Assembly (NCBI RefSeq): GCF_026810445.1
Contig: NZ_CP113949.1
Location: 4,898,001-4,962,000 of the forward strand
Direction of reading: 5' to 3'
Origin: Pseudomonas sp. BSw22131
GTDB lineage: Bacteria; Pseudomonadota; Gammaproteobacteria; Pseudomonadales; Pseudomonadaceae
DNA length: 64,000 nt
Shown: positions 7,855-16,508 of the stretch, piece after piece
How the letters are laid out: the number at the start of each line of letters is the position of its first letter
Position numbering within the stretch: the first letter of the stretch is position 1
The notes under the pieces: generated by a model
What the model saw: the letters and a program-made list of their open reading frames with translations, nothing else
The model's database searches: none
What the model was told of the DNA's origin: nothing
Program-made: the position numbers and the translations under genes

Positions 7855-10800
7855 TTACGACTTCCCAAACTTCAAGCGCTGGTTGCGGATGATCCGGTCA
7901 AACTCCTGCTGCGGCGCCTGCAATTGGTAGGTGTCGCCTCCAACGGTGAATGACACTGAACCAAATGATTGCGGCTCTGGCGGGTTTAGTCGATTCAGCA
8001 AAGCCTCTCCAGGTGCCGGAATGTTCGGCAAGGAACGCCCCACCTCCCCACCACTTGCGAAACGGGGCAACCGCCGCTCGTTGATCTTCCTGAGAAGCTC
8101 CGGCCCGTAATGGCGCACCGCGGCCGCCTGCATCACAAACTCACCGTTGGACAGCCGAGCCAGAATGCTATCGCTGGTCGCTGTGCCCGGCCCCTTCACG
8201 AGATCGCCTGCGGCATAGCCAGGTAGCGTTGCGCTTCCCTGCTGCGTGTCGCCACCGCCGCCATCAGCCCCCAAAACGGTGACGGCCACGGTCAACGATT
8301 GCCTGATCAACTCGGCAAACGCAGCTATCTGATTTTTAGCAGTATCGAGCGCGGTTAAATCAACGACAGGCGTGACCGGCACCCCGAGGTCCGCAATGGC
8401 GCCGTCGGCAATCGCCGGGGCAACGGTGACCGGCACCGGACCCTGGGAAACAACCTGCTCAACCATTTTTTGACGGTAATCGTCAGCAAGAACAGGCTCA
8501 ACCGGAGCGCTAATGCTCTCCTGTGAGTAGTCGGTTACACCTGGCTGATATTTTAAGGCCGGCGCCTTGGGGCTCGTGGCGGGCACTGGCGGAGTTGGGG
8601 GGTTATCTAGCTGGGCTTCAGGTGCAGTCGCGGCCAGAGCTTCTGCCGTTGGGTATTTGAGCGGATTAGCAGACTTACCTGACATTGTCTGCATCTGCTC
8701 AGGGGTAGCCTGCAGATTCATCGGCACATCAAACGCCAACCCCAACTTCACTCTGATGTCCTGAAACTGCTTGAGTATCGCGGCAATCGCATCGTCTGAG
8801 ATGACTGGCGTTATCTGCAAGTCTTTCAGTTTTGCAGCCTCCTCCCGCAAATCGGCGAGCTTTTGCTCTATTGTTTTTTTTCCGTCCTCAGCTTTTTTTA
8901 CATCTTTGTCGCCTGCCTGCTTAACGATGCCCTGTAGCTCTTTGATGAAACCGGCAAACCCCAGCGTATTACCCCCGGCTTCCGATATTCTCTTTATGAC
9001 ATCGAGTGAAGCCTGGGCGTTCTTCTTCGCCCCCTCTACATCGCCAGAAGCCAGTGACTGCTTCGCGCTGACTTTAAGTGCCTGAGCATTACCGTAAGAT
9101 GCCTCGCCGGAAGTGCCACCATTTTGTAAAGCTGCAATCGCGTCAATGTACTGCTTTTGATCCTCGATTTGCTGATCTTTGGCCTTTTTGAGATCGGCAG
9201 TCGCTTTCTTCTCAGCAGTTAACTGATTCTTTATCCCCTCTTTTGCCGCCTTAAGAAGGTCTGTCTGGGTCTTCTTAAGTTGCTCGACTCTTTTTCTGTC
9301 AGCTTCTGCACGCTGATCATTAGCGGTCGCCGCATCCTTGACCGCTGTTTGTTGTGCAGTCCGCTGTTCCGCATTTAACCCTGTCGCCTCCTCCAGCAAC
9401 TTAGCGCGGTACGCTTCGAACTCCTTCAGCTTCGCCTCAAGCGATTCTTTCGAATAAAGCATATTAACGATCGTATCGTCATCGGCCGTGAACAGCGTGC
9501 TGATGTTGAATCCCTTCAGCGCCTCCTTCGCCGCGTTAATATCTTTTTCCACTTTCTCAAGCGGGCTGACTTGGCCGGTTGCCTTCGCAGCCATGTACCC
9601 AATGTCATCGCCGATACTCACCAAACCCGAAAGACCTTTCGGAATGGTCTCACCGAACTTCAACACCACAGCGCCAAGTCTGTTGAGGTTGCTGGCCACG
9701 GTGGGGTCAGCGATTGTGTCCCCCAAATGCTTGATTTGGTCGATTAGTGGCTTGGTGTCGACAGAGCCGAGCGCCAGGGTGATCTTGTCGCCCATCACAG
9801 TGAACGCGCCGCCCACCGTCTCCGGCAAAATCGCCGCCTCTTTCTGAAGCTGCGGCAGAGCGTCGATGACAACTTGTGTGATTGCCTCCGACGTCAGTTG
9901 CCCAGCGGCGGCCATGACGCGGAGCTGGCCGATCGGGACCTTGAACCCCTCGGCCATAGCCCTCAATAGACGCGGGGAGTTTTCTGCGATGGAGTTGAAT
10001 TCCTCGCCGCGCAGAACGCCAGAGCCGAGCGCCTGTGAGAACTGGGTGATCGTGCTGCTCGTCTCCGACGTCGTTGCGCCGCTGATGCGCAGCGATTGCG
10101 TCACCGCGTCAATGACTTTCAGGGTGTCGCCCTGATCACGTCCCATCGCGGACAAGGCTGGCGACAGGCGACTATAAAGCGTGACCACATCTGCGAGCGG
10201 CGCCTGAGATCTCGTCGCAATCTCCCGGGTGGCTGACTGTGCGATGTTGAATTCCGTCTGGCTCTGGGTCGCAAGCCGGAGCTGCGCATCCATCTTCTTC
10301 ACACTGTCAGACGCTTTCGTGTACTCGCTGAAGACTGCCGTCGCGGCTCCCACACCGCCGGCGATTCCCAGGGCGCCGCCAACGGTAAGGCCGCCACCGG
10401 ATCTGCCAGATGCAGAGCTCAGGTCGGCGATCGCCCGCTTGGTCTCGTCCACTTTCCTGCGGTAGTTCGCCTCCGCCACAGCGCGCTCTTGCGCAGAGAG
10501 CACGCCCTGCCGTGTCAGCTTGGCGTAATCGCCAGCCAGCGCTGTGAGCTGGGTACGCAGCGCCCTGTACTGATCGACCCCGAGATTCTTACGCGCCGTG
10601 GCCACCGAGGTATCAGGGGCGGCCGCGGGCGCACGGCTGGCAGCCCGGAGCTCCCGAAGCTTGGCCAAGGTCTCCGAGACGCTGCGCCGGTAATTCGCCT
10701 GCGCGACGCCCAGCTCCCTTGAGGACAATTCTCCCGAGCTTGTCACCAGCGCGTACTGCTGGCGCAACTTGATCAGCTCTTGCTGCGTCTCCCTTACCGC

Positions 10801-11187
10801 CCCGACGCCCAGCGTTGATTTGGCGGAGCTCAGCGCGGCGTTGTTGCGTCCGGCCGCAAGGGCCTTCGCGTATTCGGCACTGAGGCGGGACTGCTCGGCG
10901 GCCAGGTTGCGCGTGTCGACGCCGGCGGCGCGCAATCCCTGGCGCATCGTGCTCAACTGGTTAATCTGAACAGCTTCCACTCGCCCAAGGCGCTCAAGCT
11001 CCCGGACCGAAGCTTTATAGGCTTCCTGCAGCTGCTTGGACGGGTTCTCTGCCCTGCCCACCTCGGCGGCCAACTCGCGAACACGGTCCCGAGCATCGCG
11101 CATCGACTTGCTGGTGTTCGCGACGCTCGACTCGAGATCGCGGAAGGTATTGATTTGGCGAAGCGGTTTCTCAACCACCTTCACCAT
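7855..11187 (-). CDS. phage tail tape-measure protein (N-terminus frameshifted)
   Basis: About 1110 residues, the length marker that sets tail length and guides DNA ejection. It shows N-terminal coiled coil, the conserved tape-measure block near residues 270-480 (SEYTKASDSVKKMDAQLRLA, REIATRSQAPLADVVTLYSR, LGSGVLRGEEFNSIAENSPR), a Lys/Ala-rich coiled coil, and a C-terminal GDLVKGPGTATSDSILARLS motif. The original start is probably the ATG at 11270: that frame reads MRDIELRLTADLDGATKEVA and joins RKEFADMVKVV after one missing base near 11206-11212. With the shift, translation would start at 11187, which has a good GGAAGGAG site. It directly follows the G/GT pair. Confidence 0.88.
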   Translation of the reverse strand: MVKVVEKPLRQINTFRDLESSVANTSKSMRDARDRVRELAAEVGRAENPSKQLQEAYKASVRELERLGRVEAVQINQLSTMRQGLRAAGVDTRNLAAEQSRLSAEYAKALAAGRNNAALSSAKSTLGVGAVRETQQELIKLRQQYALVTSSGELSSRELGVAQANYRRSVSETLAKLRELRAASRAPAAAPDTSVATARKNLGVDQYRALRTQLTALAGDYAKLTRQGVLSAQERAVAEANYRRKVDETKRAIADLSSASGRSGGGLTVGGALGIAGGVGAATAVFSEYTKASDSVKKMDAQLRLATQSQTEFNIAQSATREIATRSQAPLADVVTLYSRLSPALSAMGRDQGDTLKVIDAVTQSLRISGATTSETSSTITQFSQALGSGVLRGEEFNSIAENSPRLLRAMAEGFKVPIGQLRVMAAAGQLTSEAITQVVIDALPQLQKEAAILPETVGGAFTVMGDKITLALGSVDTKPLIDQIKHLGDTIADPTVASNLNRLGAVVLKFGETIPKGLSGLVSIGDDIGYMAAKATGQVSPLEKVEKDINAAKEALKGFNISTLFTADDDTIVNMLYSKESLEAKLKEFEAYRAKLLEEATGLNAEQRTAQQTAVKDAATANDQRAEADRKRVEQLKKTQTDLLKAAKEGIKNQLTAEKKATADLKKAKDQQIEDQKQYIDAIAALQNGGTSGEASYGNAQALKVSAKQSLASGDVEGAKKNAQASLDVIKRISEAGGNTLGFAGFIKELQGIVKQAGDKDVKKAEDGKKTIEQKLADLREEAAKLKDLQITPVISDDAIAAILKQFQDIRVKLGLAFDVPMNLQATPEQMQTMSGKSANPLKYPTAEALAATAPEAQLDNPPTPPVPATSPKAPALKYQPGVTDYSQESISAPVEPVLADDYRQKMVEQVVSQGPVPVTVAPAIADGAIADLGVPVTPVVDLTALDTAKNQIAAFAELIRQSLTVAVTVLGADGGGGDTQQGSATLPGYAAGDLVKGPGTATSDSILARLSNGEFVMQAAAVRHYGPELLRKINERRLPRFASGGEVGRSLPNIPAPGEALLNRLNPPEPQSFGSVSFTVGGDTYQLQAPQQEFDRIIRNQRLKFGKS

Positions 11188-11276
11188 GTCGGCGAACTCC
11201 TTCCTGACCCCGCCACCTCCTTGGTGGCTCCGTCCAGATCGGCGGTTAAACGCAGTTCTATGTCACGCATGATTGG

Positions 11277-11671
11277 TCAGCCTTTGAGCGCGCGCAGGAA
11301 CAGTCGCCACGGATACCCCAGCACCTGGGTGTGGCCGAGAACGATCAGTTTGCAAATGCAGTCATCAAACGAATTCAGAGCCTGGCTTACGGGCACACCC
11401 GGGCCAGCATCTCGAAAAAAACTGGATTCCTCTCCTTGATGGCGTCGATCACCTTTGCGAGGTCGCTCGGAAACATCTCCTCGATCTCGTCGCGAGTCAG
11501 GTTGGTCAGGTGCACCAGGTCGCACAGCCGAACATCTTTGAAGAGCGAATCGCCGACAAAATCCGCGTCTGGGTTTGGTTGGAGAATCAACCGGGCGATA
11601 TTGACAGTCACTTCTCGGACGATGATTTCTTTACCGGCCACGTTCATAACACTGGACTTACTAATTTCCAT
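11277..11671 (-). CDS. tail assembly chaperone fusion GT (by -1 ribosomal frameshift)
   Basis: The minor product of the G gene. Ribosomes slip back one base on T_TTT_TTC (11420-11414 on the minus strand) after residue 86 of G and continue for 45 residues (RDAGPGVPVSQALNSF and on) to the TGA at 11277. The 131-residue product ends 7 bp before the predicted tape-measure ATG at 11270, exactly the gene order of lambda G, GT, H. In lambda the T part binds the tail tube and G coats the tape measure. The arrangement is read directly; use of the site is inferred from the family. Confidence 0.8.
11387..11671 (-). CDS. tail assembly chaperone G
   Basis: A 94-residue protein (MEISKSSVMNVAGKEIIVRE start) with the size, acidic nature and position of lambda-type gpG: next to the tape-measure gene, with an overlapping second frame behind it. 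It would coat the tape measure and be lost from the finished tail. The upstream tail-tube gene normally found here is absent; a terminator and the second 52-bp repeat take its place. Confidence 0.8.
   Translation of the reverse strand: MEISKSSVMNVAGKEIIVREVTVNIARLILQPNPDADFVGDSLFKDVRLCDLVHLTNLTRDEIEEMFPSDLAKVIDAIKERNPVFFEMLARVCP
11414..11420 (-). promoter_or_regulatory. slippery heptamer T_TTT_TTC for -1 frameshift
   Basis: In the G frame the codons are GTT TTT TTC, giving the canonical X_XXY_YYZ heptamer. The -1 frame stays open for 45 codons after it and closes just before the tape-measure gene. Confidence 0.8.
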
Positions 11672-11685
11672 TTTCTTCTCTCAAT

Positions 11686-11706
11686 AAAAAACCCGCCGAA
11701 GCGGGT
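11686..11706 (-). terminator. Rho-independent terminator upstream of tail genes
   Basis: On the minus strand ACCCGC-ttcg-GCGGGT is followed by TTTTTATTG. In related phages a terminator or attenuator often separates the abundant tail-tube gene from the G gene, which fits a lost tail-tube gene upstream. Confidence 0.7.
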
Positions 11707-12066
11707 GGGGATGGACGATCAGGGCCGATGCCGGGATGGCGGCATTGGTTTTGCGCGGATCAACTGGCGTACGAGCACGCGGCTGTACCCGTTTCCGGTT
11801 CAGCATTCGCGCTGAAGCCCTGTTTCAGGGGGTTTGAGGCACGATGCTGCCCCGGGACAAACCGGAACCGGAAACGGCTGATTCAGTAAAAGGGTCATAC
11901 ATAACGGGCGATCGGGGCTCGAATTACCCTCACCCGGGGGGCGGGCCGGGAAGGACCCATGTAGCACGCCAATCCCCCCCGCCGGGGGTGCAAAGAAACT
12001 GCACATCCCCCCCGGTGGGCGCAACAGGCCGGCCCAACCACCGACGGTGGACGAACCGCAGAAAAC
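11707..12066. other. gene-free stretch between tail genes and Q
   Basis: I see no convincing gene here. It holds the second 52-bp repeat and G/C-rich short inverted repeats (ccccccgccgggggtg, cccccccggtgggcg). Lysis, terminase, head and tail-tube genes, expected between Q and G, are missing, so this is probably a deletion scar. Confidence 0.6.
11913..11964 (-). repeat. 52-bp perfect direct repeat, copy B
   Basis: Identical to 6409-6460 and in the same orientation. The two copies bracket the tail block (about 5.5 kb), so recombination between them would delete or multiply that block. Confidence 0.7.
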
Positions 12067-12093
12067 AAAAAACCCGACGCAATGGCCGGGTTT
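12067..12093 (-). terminator. Rho-independent terminator after Q
   Basis: On the minus strand AAACCCG and CGGGTTT pair across a 10-nt loop, followed by TTTTTTG. It lies 47 bp past the Q stop and would end the leftward replication/Q transcript or serve as the site that Q overrides. Confidence 0.7.
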
Positions 12094-12139
12094 CAAGGGG
12101 TGAAGTGCGATACGCAATCTCCGCACTATGAGGCAAATG

Positions 12140-12523
12140 CTAGGGTTCATCCTCGCGGATGTCAACGGGATTCGACTGGTGATCAAGGACGCAATCGATC
12201 CAACCCACACCAGCTCTGATCAGCTCTCGCGCCTTGGCCTCACTCATGCCGTGCAGATCGCCGATGCGCTTCGCAGCGTGACCGTCGCCGTAATAGGACA
12301 ACACCATCTCGCCTAACTGCCGCTCCCTTGCCGTGAGCCTGGCAACTGCCCCATCAACCACCAAGGCGACGTCATCAGTGATGAAGAACGAAGGCTGGTT
12401 GGCGGATGGGCCAGTGGTGAGGGATCGAGGCGAGCCGGTGCCTACCCGACGCCAGATTGCCCACTGCTCAAGTAACACCTCGGTGCCGCCCAGTGGTTTC
12501 CCGACGTGACTGCGGGCCGTCAT
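12140..12523 (-). CDS. phage antitermination protein Q-like
   Basis: A 127-residue protein resembling Pseudomonas prophage Q-type antiterminators: start MTARSHVGKPLGGTEVLLEQ, a central DDVALVVDGAVARL segment, and a C-terminal helix-turn-helix-like AAKRIGDLHGMSEAKARELI. Q proteins load on RNA polymerase at the late promoter and allow transcription of lysis and morphogenesis genes. It overlaps the upstream integrase by 4 bp (ATGA), so the two are translationally coupled. The assignment rests on family resemblance and on position after the replication genes. Confidence 0.7.
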   Translation of the reverse strand: MTARSHVGKPLGGTEVLLEQWAIWRRVGTGSPRSLTTGPSANQPSFFITDDVALVVDGAVARLTARERQLGEMVLSYYGDGHAAKRIGDLHGMSEAKARELIRAGVGWIDCVLDHQSNPVDIREDEP

Positions 12524-13845
12524 TGCGCACCCCCTGAGAGACTTTCCATACTCCTAGGTAGTGGAATGCTAATCGCGCTGGAGGCCTTGGATTGCGTAGC
12601 CCGTAGCGGATTTCCCGAAACATTGCATCTTGCGTTTGTCTCGCTCGCGATAGCGCTTAAGCCGTACTCGTCTAAACGGTGATGCCACTTTTCCAGCGCT
12701 TCACGTTTGAGGTTTTCCGCAGCGGTGTGGATGTAGGTCGCATCCATGTTCTTGAGGGCATGGTTCACCAGCATCTCGCCCACCAGGTAGTCGATACCTA
12801 GATCCATCCAGGCTGTGCGGGCCACCTTGCGCAAGTCGTGGCTCGTCCACTGGTGATCACTGAGGCGGGCAAACACTGCGGTGGCAGTGGTTGCGCTCAT
12901 GGCGCCACGCCTGATACCCGGAAAGACATAGGCGCCTTGATAGCCGTTTGCCCGCTGGAAAGCCTGATACGTCTGTAGGAGCGAACAAACCTGATCGGTC
13001 AGCGGCAACAGATGTTCGGCCTTGGTCTTGGTATCGCCCTGCGGAATGAACCACTGGCGGGTGTTCAAGTTGACGTTGCGCCAGAGCGCCATGCGTGTTT
13101 CGCCGAGCCTCGTTCCATGGCAGAGCATCATCAGCGCCAGCACGGCCTCTGTTGGCAACACAGCGAACGTCGCGGACACCTCGGCCAGCACCGAGGAAAG
13201 GTCATCGGTGCGCAGCCGAGAAGGCTTGGGCTTGACCCGCTTCGATACAAAGTCACTGAACTTGAGCCCTGCCATCGGGTTGAGTCGCAGATGCCCGAGG
13301 CGATGGGCCTGGCGCATCGCGACCGCCAGCACGTTGTAGACCAGTCGCACGAACGACAGCGCATAGCGCTCCTGCATTGGCCACATCAGCAGACTGTCCA
13401 GTGAGGCTTTGCCCAGATCGCTCAATTGCAGGTTGGCCAGCCTCGGAACCAAGTGGCACTTGAGCGCTGACTTCGCCCCGGCCTTGCGCTTCTCCGAAAG
13501 GCTACGGTCCCGGATCATCCGATTCGTGTACCAGCGCAGCAGATCGCCCATGGTGGCCCAGGCGTTTTCGGTTGAGGTTGCTTCCGGATCAATCGCGCGG
13601 CGTAACAGTATCGCCGGAAGGGCTGACTGAATCGACTTAGCGCTGATGCCCGGATAGTCGCCAGCCTTGCCCCACTTGCCGCGTACCACGACGTGCCAGG
13701 CGCCCCGGGTGCGGTCGGTGGTGGAGTAACGGAAACGGAGCTCCGGGAACCGTGGGTCGCGCAACTGCCGCACGGCGCCGGCGGACTGCTTGCGAATCTC
13801 GGAGTCCGTCAGCACGACGTGGAGTGTTTTCAGGGAAGTGGTCAT
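12520..13845 (-). CDS. second tyrosine recombinase inside the replication block
   Basis: About 441 residues from the ATG at 13845 (MTTSLKTLHVVLTDSEIRKQ), overlapping the dnaB stop by 4 bp. The catalytic domain has the first Arg in HGTRLGETRMALW, a HDLRK box (TSHDLRKVARTAW) and a final Tyr in LVNHALKNMDATYIHT. The N-terminal region has an arm-binding style segment (RFRYSTTDRTRGAWHVV). It is not next to an attachment site and is in line with dnaB and Q, so it may serve a role other than insertion, such as dimer resolution, or be a captured integrase. A longer open frame to 13917 has no better start. Confidence 0.8.
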   Translation of the reverse strand: MTTSLKTLHVVLTDSEIRKQSAGAVRQLRDPRFPELRFRYSTTDRTRGAWHVVVRGKWGKAGDYPGISAKSIQSALPAILLRRAIDPEATSTENAWATMGDLLRWYTNRMIRDRSLSEKRKAGAKSALKCHLVPRLANLQLSDLGKASLDSLLMWPMQERYALSFVRLVYNVLAVAMRQAHRLGHLRLNPMAGLKFSDFVSKRVKPKPSRLRTDDLSSVLAEVSATFAVLPTEAVLALMMLCHGTRLGETRMALWRNVNLNTRQWFIPQGDTKTKAEHLLPLTDQVCSLLQTYQAFQRANGYQGAYVFPGIRRGAMSATTATAVFARLSDHQWTSHDLRKVARTAWMDLGIDYLVGEMLVNHALKNMDATYIHTAAENLKREALEKWHHRLDEYGLSAIASETNARCNVSGNPLRATQSKASSAISIPLPRSMESLSGGAQ

Positions 13846-15218
13846 TGTGCGGTCCTCCCGCGATACCGGTGAGAGAGACTTGTGGACTTGCTGGGAGTGG
13901 GTCCCGGCTCGGTCCAACCAGCGGCCAGATTTTCAAATCGGTTGTATTGCCCCAGAAACGCCGCGCGCACAGTGCCCGTTTCCACGTCGCGGCCTTTGCC
14001 GATGATGATTTCCGCGATGCCCTTGGCCTCTGTGTGTTCGTTGTAGATCTCGTCGCGGTATACGAACAGGATCACGTCTGCGTCCTGCTCGATCGCACCG
14101 GACTCACGCAGATCGGACGGAATGGGCCGCTTGTTCGGGCGCTCCTCGCACTTGCGCGAGAGCTGGCTCAGCAGCACGACGGGAATGCCCAGCTCGACCG
14201 CCAGCAGCTTGAAGCCGCGGCTGATGCTGCTGACAGCCTCGGTTCGATTGCCGCCCTCGCCTTCGAGCAGTTGCAGGTAGTCGACCATCAGCAAATCGAG
14301 CCCGTATCGCAACTTGTGACGTCGAGCCATTGAGCGGATGCGCCCTACCGTCCCACCAGCACGATGGGCAAAGAACAGGTTTGCTTGGCTGATCGCGGAA
14401 GTTGCGGCTGTGAGCTGGGCGGTGTGGGTATCGCAGGCCGTCCCGTTTTTGATGGCCGCCAACGGAATGCGCCCCTCCGATGCAATCGCCCGATCAGTCA
14501 GCGCGCCCTCCTCCATCTCGATGCTCACGACCAGCGCAGACTTCCCGGCATGAACCGTGGCGAACGACGCAAAGCCCATGCCCAGCGTGGTTTTCCCCAT
14601 CGCGGGGCGTCCAGCGACGATGATCAATTGCCCCGGCAGCAGCCCACCCAGCTTTTCGTCCAGATCCGCCAGGCCAGTCGGCAACCCCTGGAGCGTTTCG
14701 CCGCGCAGATGGCGGTCAAATCGTTCCTGCCAGACTTCGACCTGCGCCGCCAGCACATCGGACACCTTCACGACTTCGTCCGATTGGCTGCCGCTGTCGA
14801 TGTGCATCGCGGCCGCCTGCACTGCGGCGATTTTCGATTGTGTGTCCTGTTCGCCCTGCGAGATGTCGATTGCCTGGATGCCAAGCGCATGCAGGGCGCG
14901 GTCAATGGCACGCTCCCGGACGATCTGCGCATAGGTCCCGGCGCTGGCGATGCTCGGCGTGCCCCGAACGATATCGCTGCAGTACGCCAACGCGCTGTCA
15001 CCGTTGGCCAGCACGTTGATCTGGCTCGCTACGGTCAGGAAATCGACGTCCCGCCGAGCCGATCGGACCGCCATGATGCCGCGATAGACTTCGGCATTTT
15101 CGGCGAAGTAGAACGACTCGGCGGACAGGTCATCGCTCAGGGTGTCAATCAACTCCGGACGCTGAAGCATCGCGCCCAGCAAGCCGTGCTCCGCTTCGAG
15201 GTTGTAGGGATCACGCAT
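13842..15218 (-). CDS. dnaB: replicative DNA helicase DnaB-like
   Basis: A 458-residue hexameric helicase for phage replication. It begins MRDPYNLEAEHGLLGAMLQR (N-terminal collar domain), with Walker A in GRPAMGKTTLGMGFA, Walker B in LLMVDYLQLLEG and the C-terminal motif DLRESGAIEQDADVILF. Length matches bacterial DnaB. It overlaps the upstream replication gene by 8 bp and the downstream recombinase by 4 bp, so the block is a tight operon transcribed leftward from the cro side. Confidence 0.92.
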   Translation of the reverse strand: MRDPYNLEAEHGLLGAMLQRPELIDTLSDDLSAESFYFAENAEVYRGIMAVRSARRDVDFLTVASQINVLANGDSALAYCSDIVRGTPSIASAGTYAQIVRERAIDRALHALGIQAIDISQGEQDTQSKIAAVQAAAMHIDSGSQSDEVVKVSDVLAAQVEVWQERFDRHLRGETLQGLPTGLADLDEKLGGLLPGQLIIVAGRPAMGKTTLGMGFASFATVHAGKSALVVSIEMEEGALTDRAIASEGRIPLAAIKNGTACDTHTAQLTAATSAISQANLFFAHRAGGTVGRIRSMARRHKLRYGLDLLMVDYLQLLEGEGGNRTEAVSSISRGFKLLAVELGIPVVLLSQLSRKCEERPNKRPIPSDLRESGAIEQDADVILFVYRDEIYNEHTEAKGIAEIIIGKGRDVETGTVRAAFLGQYNRFENLAAGWTEPGPTPSKSTSLSHRYRGRTAQ

Positions 15219-15864
15219 GCTGGCGGCCCTCGGCGATGTCGCGGAAATTCTGGCGGGCGACTAGCGCTTCGAGGTAAGGCTTGCGATTTTGACCGCGATA
15301 AAATACTTGGCCAAGGGGTCGGGCAGCGCGGAAAAAGTCCGTCCAGAACCCGAGGTCTTGCTGCGCGGGGTGCTCGCGCCAGCGCTCTTCGAGAATTCCT
15401 CGAAGTGTTTCGTCCAGCACCGTCACCTGGTCGAAGTTCGGGCATTGCTGGTGATAAATCTCGACAATCTCAGCGGCCGGACAAGAGCCCTCAGGCGAGC
15501 CGGTACCCAACTCATCCTCCCAGCGTCGAGCGTTGAGCCATGAGGCCGGCAGAGGTACGAATTGCCCGTTGTCGCGGCTCCAAGACTCTTGCGCCATGTG
15601 TTCGGCGAGGGCAGTCATCAACACCGAACGCAGCTCGGGCGACGGATTTAGCTTGCGCCACGCCTTCTCGGCCTCGGCACGCTTCTGGCGCTTCGGGTAC
15701 AGGCCGTAGAAACCGGCAAACCCGGCCAATGGGTCAGGCTTGCCCTGAGTTTGCGGTGGCTGAGGGATCGCCGAAGCGGGTTGGACAGAACCGTGGGTGA
15801 CTGGCGACTGTGCTTCGCCCTGTTCGCTCGGCGGTGTTCCGGATTCGTGTTCGTCGTCCGGCAC
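15211..15864 (-). CDS. phage replication initiator, C-terminal part
   Basis: Up to 217 residues; the block KRQKRAEAEKAWRKLNPSPE and the following helices resemble the C-terminal domain of lambda O-like and DUF1376-linked replication proteins that recruit DnaB. The first ~45 residues are a Pro/Gln/Ser-rich linker. It probably continues the DUF1376 gene upstream: one more C in the CCCC run (GGGG on the plus strand, 15873-15876) would join both frames into one protein of about 430 residues. As read, it needs its own start, a weak GTG at 15864. Confidence 0.65.
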   Translation of the reverse strand: MPDDEHESGTPPSEQGEAQSPVTHGSVQPASAIPQPPQTQGKPDPLAGFAGFYGLYPKRQKRAEAEKAWRKLNPSPELRSVLMTALAEHMAQESWSRDNGQFVPLPASWLNARRWEDELGTGSPEGSCPAAEIVEIYHQQCPNFDQVTVLDETLRGILEERWREHPAQQDLGFWTDFFRAARPLGQVFYRGQNRKPYLEALVARQNFRDIAEGRQHA

Positions 15865-16508
15865 AACGTGCTGGGGACATGCTCTTGATTTAAATCTTTT
15901 ACCTTTACCTTTACCTCTCTCTTTATATTCGGTGACAGGTCCGTCGCAGGTGACGCACCTGTCCTTGTGACAGGTGCGTCACTGTCCTTGTGACTGGTCT
16001 GTGGCAGTTGTTGAAGCATGGTCCGCATTACCGCTACCGATTCATTCCAAGCCACATGCACACCGTGGACTGCCAACTGACCCCGAAGCTCCTTGGACTC
16101 CTCCCGGTGCAAACGCTTGCGCTCTGTATCAGCCGCCTGCTTCTCCAGATAGCTCAAACGCTCGCCCCAGGCTGTCAGCGCTTTTTCAGCGATCACCGCG
16201 TGGTAAAGACGACCGTCCGAACACAACTGCCAGCCGTGCAGCGCCTGCACTTTGAGTTTTGCCCAGCGGCTATTGGCGCCGGACAGATGCGCCAGCACCC
16301 GGTCATTATTTGGCAGGGAGCCGGCTGGCACCTGCATCCACGACTTACACCAAAGCGCCACGGCCGCTTTGAATTCCTCCCCGGTGGATAGCGCGAACAG
16401 ATCGCTGTCGAGCACCCGGGACACATCGAGAGGCATGAAAGCCATCCCAGCCAAATCAACGCCGGCAGGAACGAAAGGATCAGGAAGCACATCAGGCGCA
16501 GCGGTCAT
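15648..16508 (-). CDS. DUF1376 replication protein, N-terminal part (probable frameshift)
   Basis: A 286-residue frame whose first ~200 residues fit DUF1376 (MAFMPLDVSRVLDSDLFALS, EFKAAVALWCKSWMQVP, RVLAHLSGANSRWAKLKVQA, DGRLYHAVIAEKALTAW), a winged-helix DNA-binding domain of phage replication initiators. After DLNQEHVP the frame turns into low-quality Arg/Ser-rich sequence, while the correct linker and C-terminal domain continue in the next frame (15211-15864). The break is most likely a one-base loss at 15873-15876. It overlaps the ORF6N gene by 4 bp. Confidence 0.7.
   Translation of the reverse strand: MTAAPDVLPDPFVPAGVDLAGMAFMPLDVSRVLDSDLFALSTGEEFKAAVALWCKSWMQVPAGSLPNNDRVLAHLSGANSRWAKLKVQALHGWQLCSDGRLYHAVIAEKALTAWGERLSYLEKQAADTERKRLHREESKELRGQLAVHGVHVAWNESVAVMRTMLQQLPQTSHKDSDAPVTRTGASPATDLSPNIKREVKVKVKDLNQEHVPSTLCRTTNTNPEHRRANRAKHSRQSPTVLSNPLRRSLSHRKLRASLTHWPGLPVSTACTRSARSVPRPRRRGAS

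Noticed and set aside
11800..12210. 136-codon minus-strand frame covering the second 52-bp repeat
   Set aside because: It is Pro/Gly/Ser-rich, includes the repeat and a terminator, and overlaps Q. It looks like translated non-coding DNA.
14364..15536. 390-codon plus-strand frame opposite dnaB and the replication gene
   Set aside because: Arg/Gln-rich antisense shadow; the minus-strand genes have Walker motifs and tight operon overlaps.
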